From: DG-33 sp964345105 | GTDB lineage: Archaea; Hadarchaeota; Hadarchaeia; Hadarchaeales; Hadarchaeaceae | Assembly: GCA_964345105.1 (NCBI GenBank) | Contig: CAYFPZ010000099.1 | Span: 1 to 22,942 of the forward strand | Reading direction: 5' to 3' | Length of the DNA stretch: 22,942 nucleotides | Part shown: positions 22,868-22,942 of the stretch, one piece after another | Layout of the letters: every line of letters starts with the position of its first letter | Position numbering within the stretch: position 1 is the first letter of the stretch | Notes under the pieces: generated by a model | What the model was told of the DNA's origin: nothing | What the model saw: only the letters and a program-made list of their open reading frames with translations | Databases searched by the model: none | Made by a program: the position numbers and the translations under genes

Positions 22868-22942
22868 GCCGGGGTAGCCTAGCCAGGTAAGGCGCAGGTT
22901 TGGAGAACCTGTGGTCCTTTGGGCCGCAGGGGTTCGAATCCC
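22868..22942 (+). tRNA. tRNA-Ser(GGA), 3' end cut by the window
   Basis: Acceptor 5' strand GCCGGGG (22868-22874), D arm with GCC/GGC stem, anticodon stem CAGGT/ACCTG (22895-22899, 22907-22911) around the loop TTGGAGA, giving anticodon GGA (22902-22904), which reads UCC and UCU. The long variable arm GGTCC/GGGCC marks a class II tRNA, as expected of serine. The T loop TTCGAAT is present, but the rest of the T stem and the acceptor 3' strand lie beyond the window. No intron in the visible part. Confidence 0.93.

Noticed and set aside
1..22942. CRISPR array, insertion sequence or attachment site
   Set aside because: I saw no direct-repeat array, transposase or integrase gene, and the tRNA-Ser at the edge is cut before its 3' end, so an attachment site there cannot be judged.

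Overview
The window is archaeal DNA. Its core is one long, almost gap-free plus-strand operon in the classical archaeal S10/spc order, with archaeal/eukaryal-type members (S4e, L32e, L19e, L34e, L14e), aIF1, RNase P protein Rnp1, SecY, archaeal adenylate kinase and Cbf5. The secY-adk-DUF106-L34e-cmk-L14e-cbf5 tail is the arrangement known from Euryarchaeota and related lineages. I cannot place it more finely from sequence alone.

Layout. (1) 57-2321, minus strand: a three-gene ABC exporter (ATPase plus two ABC-2 permeases), visibly richer in A/T than what follows. (2) 2499-5308, plus: archease, the tRNA-splicing/RNA-repair ligase RtcB, and a COG2106-type SPOUT RNA methyltransferase. The methyltransferase ends one base before L3. 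(3) 5310-13329: L3, L4, L23, L2, S19, L22, S3, L29, aIF1, Rnp1, S17, L14, L24, S4e, L5, S14, S8. (4) A 182-bp break (13330-13511) with a probable internal promoter and a short minus-strand reading frame. (5) 13512-21898: L6, L32e, L19e, L18, S5, L30, L15, SecY, AdkA, a DUF106/EMC3-like insertase, L34e, CMP kinase, L14e, Cbf5. (6) 22005-22751: a PAC2-family protein. (7) From 22868: a tRNA-Ser(GGA) cut by the window end. No gene-free stretch exceeds 300 bp.

How the genes work together: the operon supplies ribosomal proteins together with machinery for start selection (aIF1), tRNA processing (Rnp1, RtcB/archease), rRNA modification (SPOUT methyltransferase, Cbf5), nucleotide supply (Adk, Cmk) and membrane insertion (SecY and the DUF106 insertase). 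Junctions are tight: many are ATGA or TGATG overlaps. Shine-Dalgarno sites are either GGAGG-type or GGTGA-type, and they often fix starts that differ from the longest open frame.

I see no obvious new multi-gene defence or mobile system. The most interesting signals are small: four gene pairs in the ribosomal operon overlap by exactly 23 bases, each with a GTG downstream start; aIF1, the start-codon fidelity factor, appears to start at CTG; a possible tiny gene or gene remnant sits antisense in the S8-L6 gap; and the DUF106 insertase carries a signal peptide and an extra outside domain.
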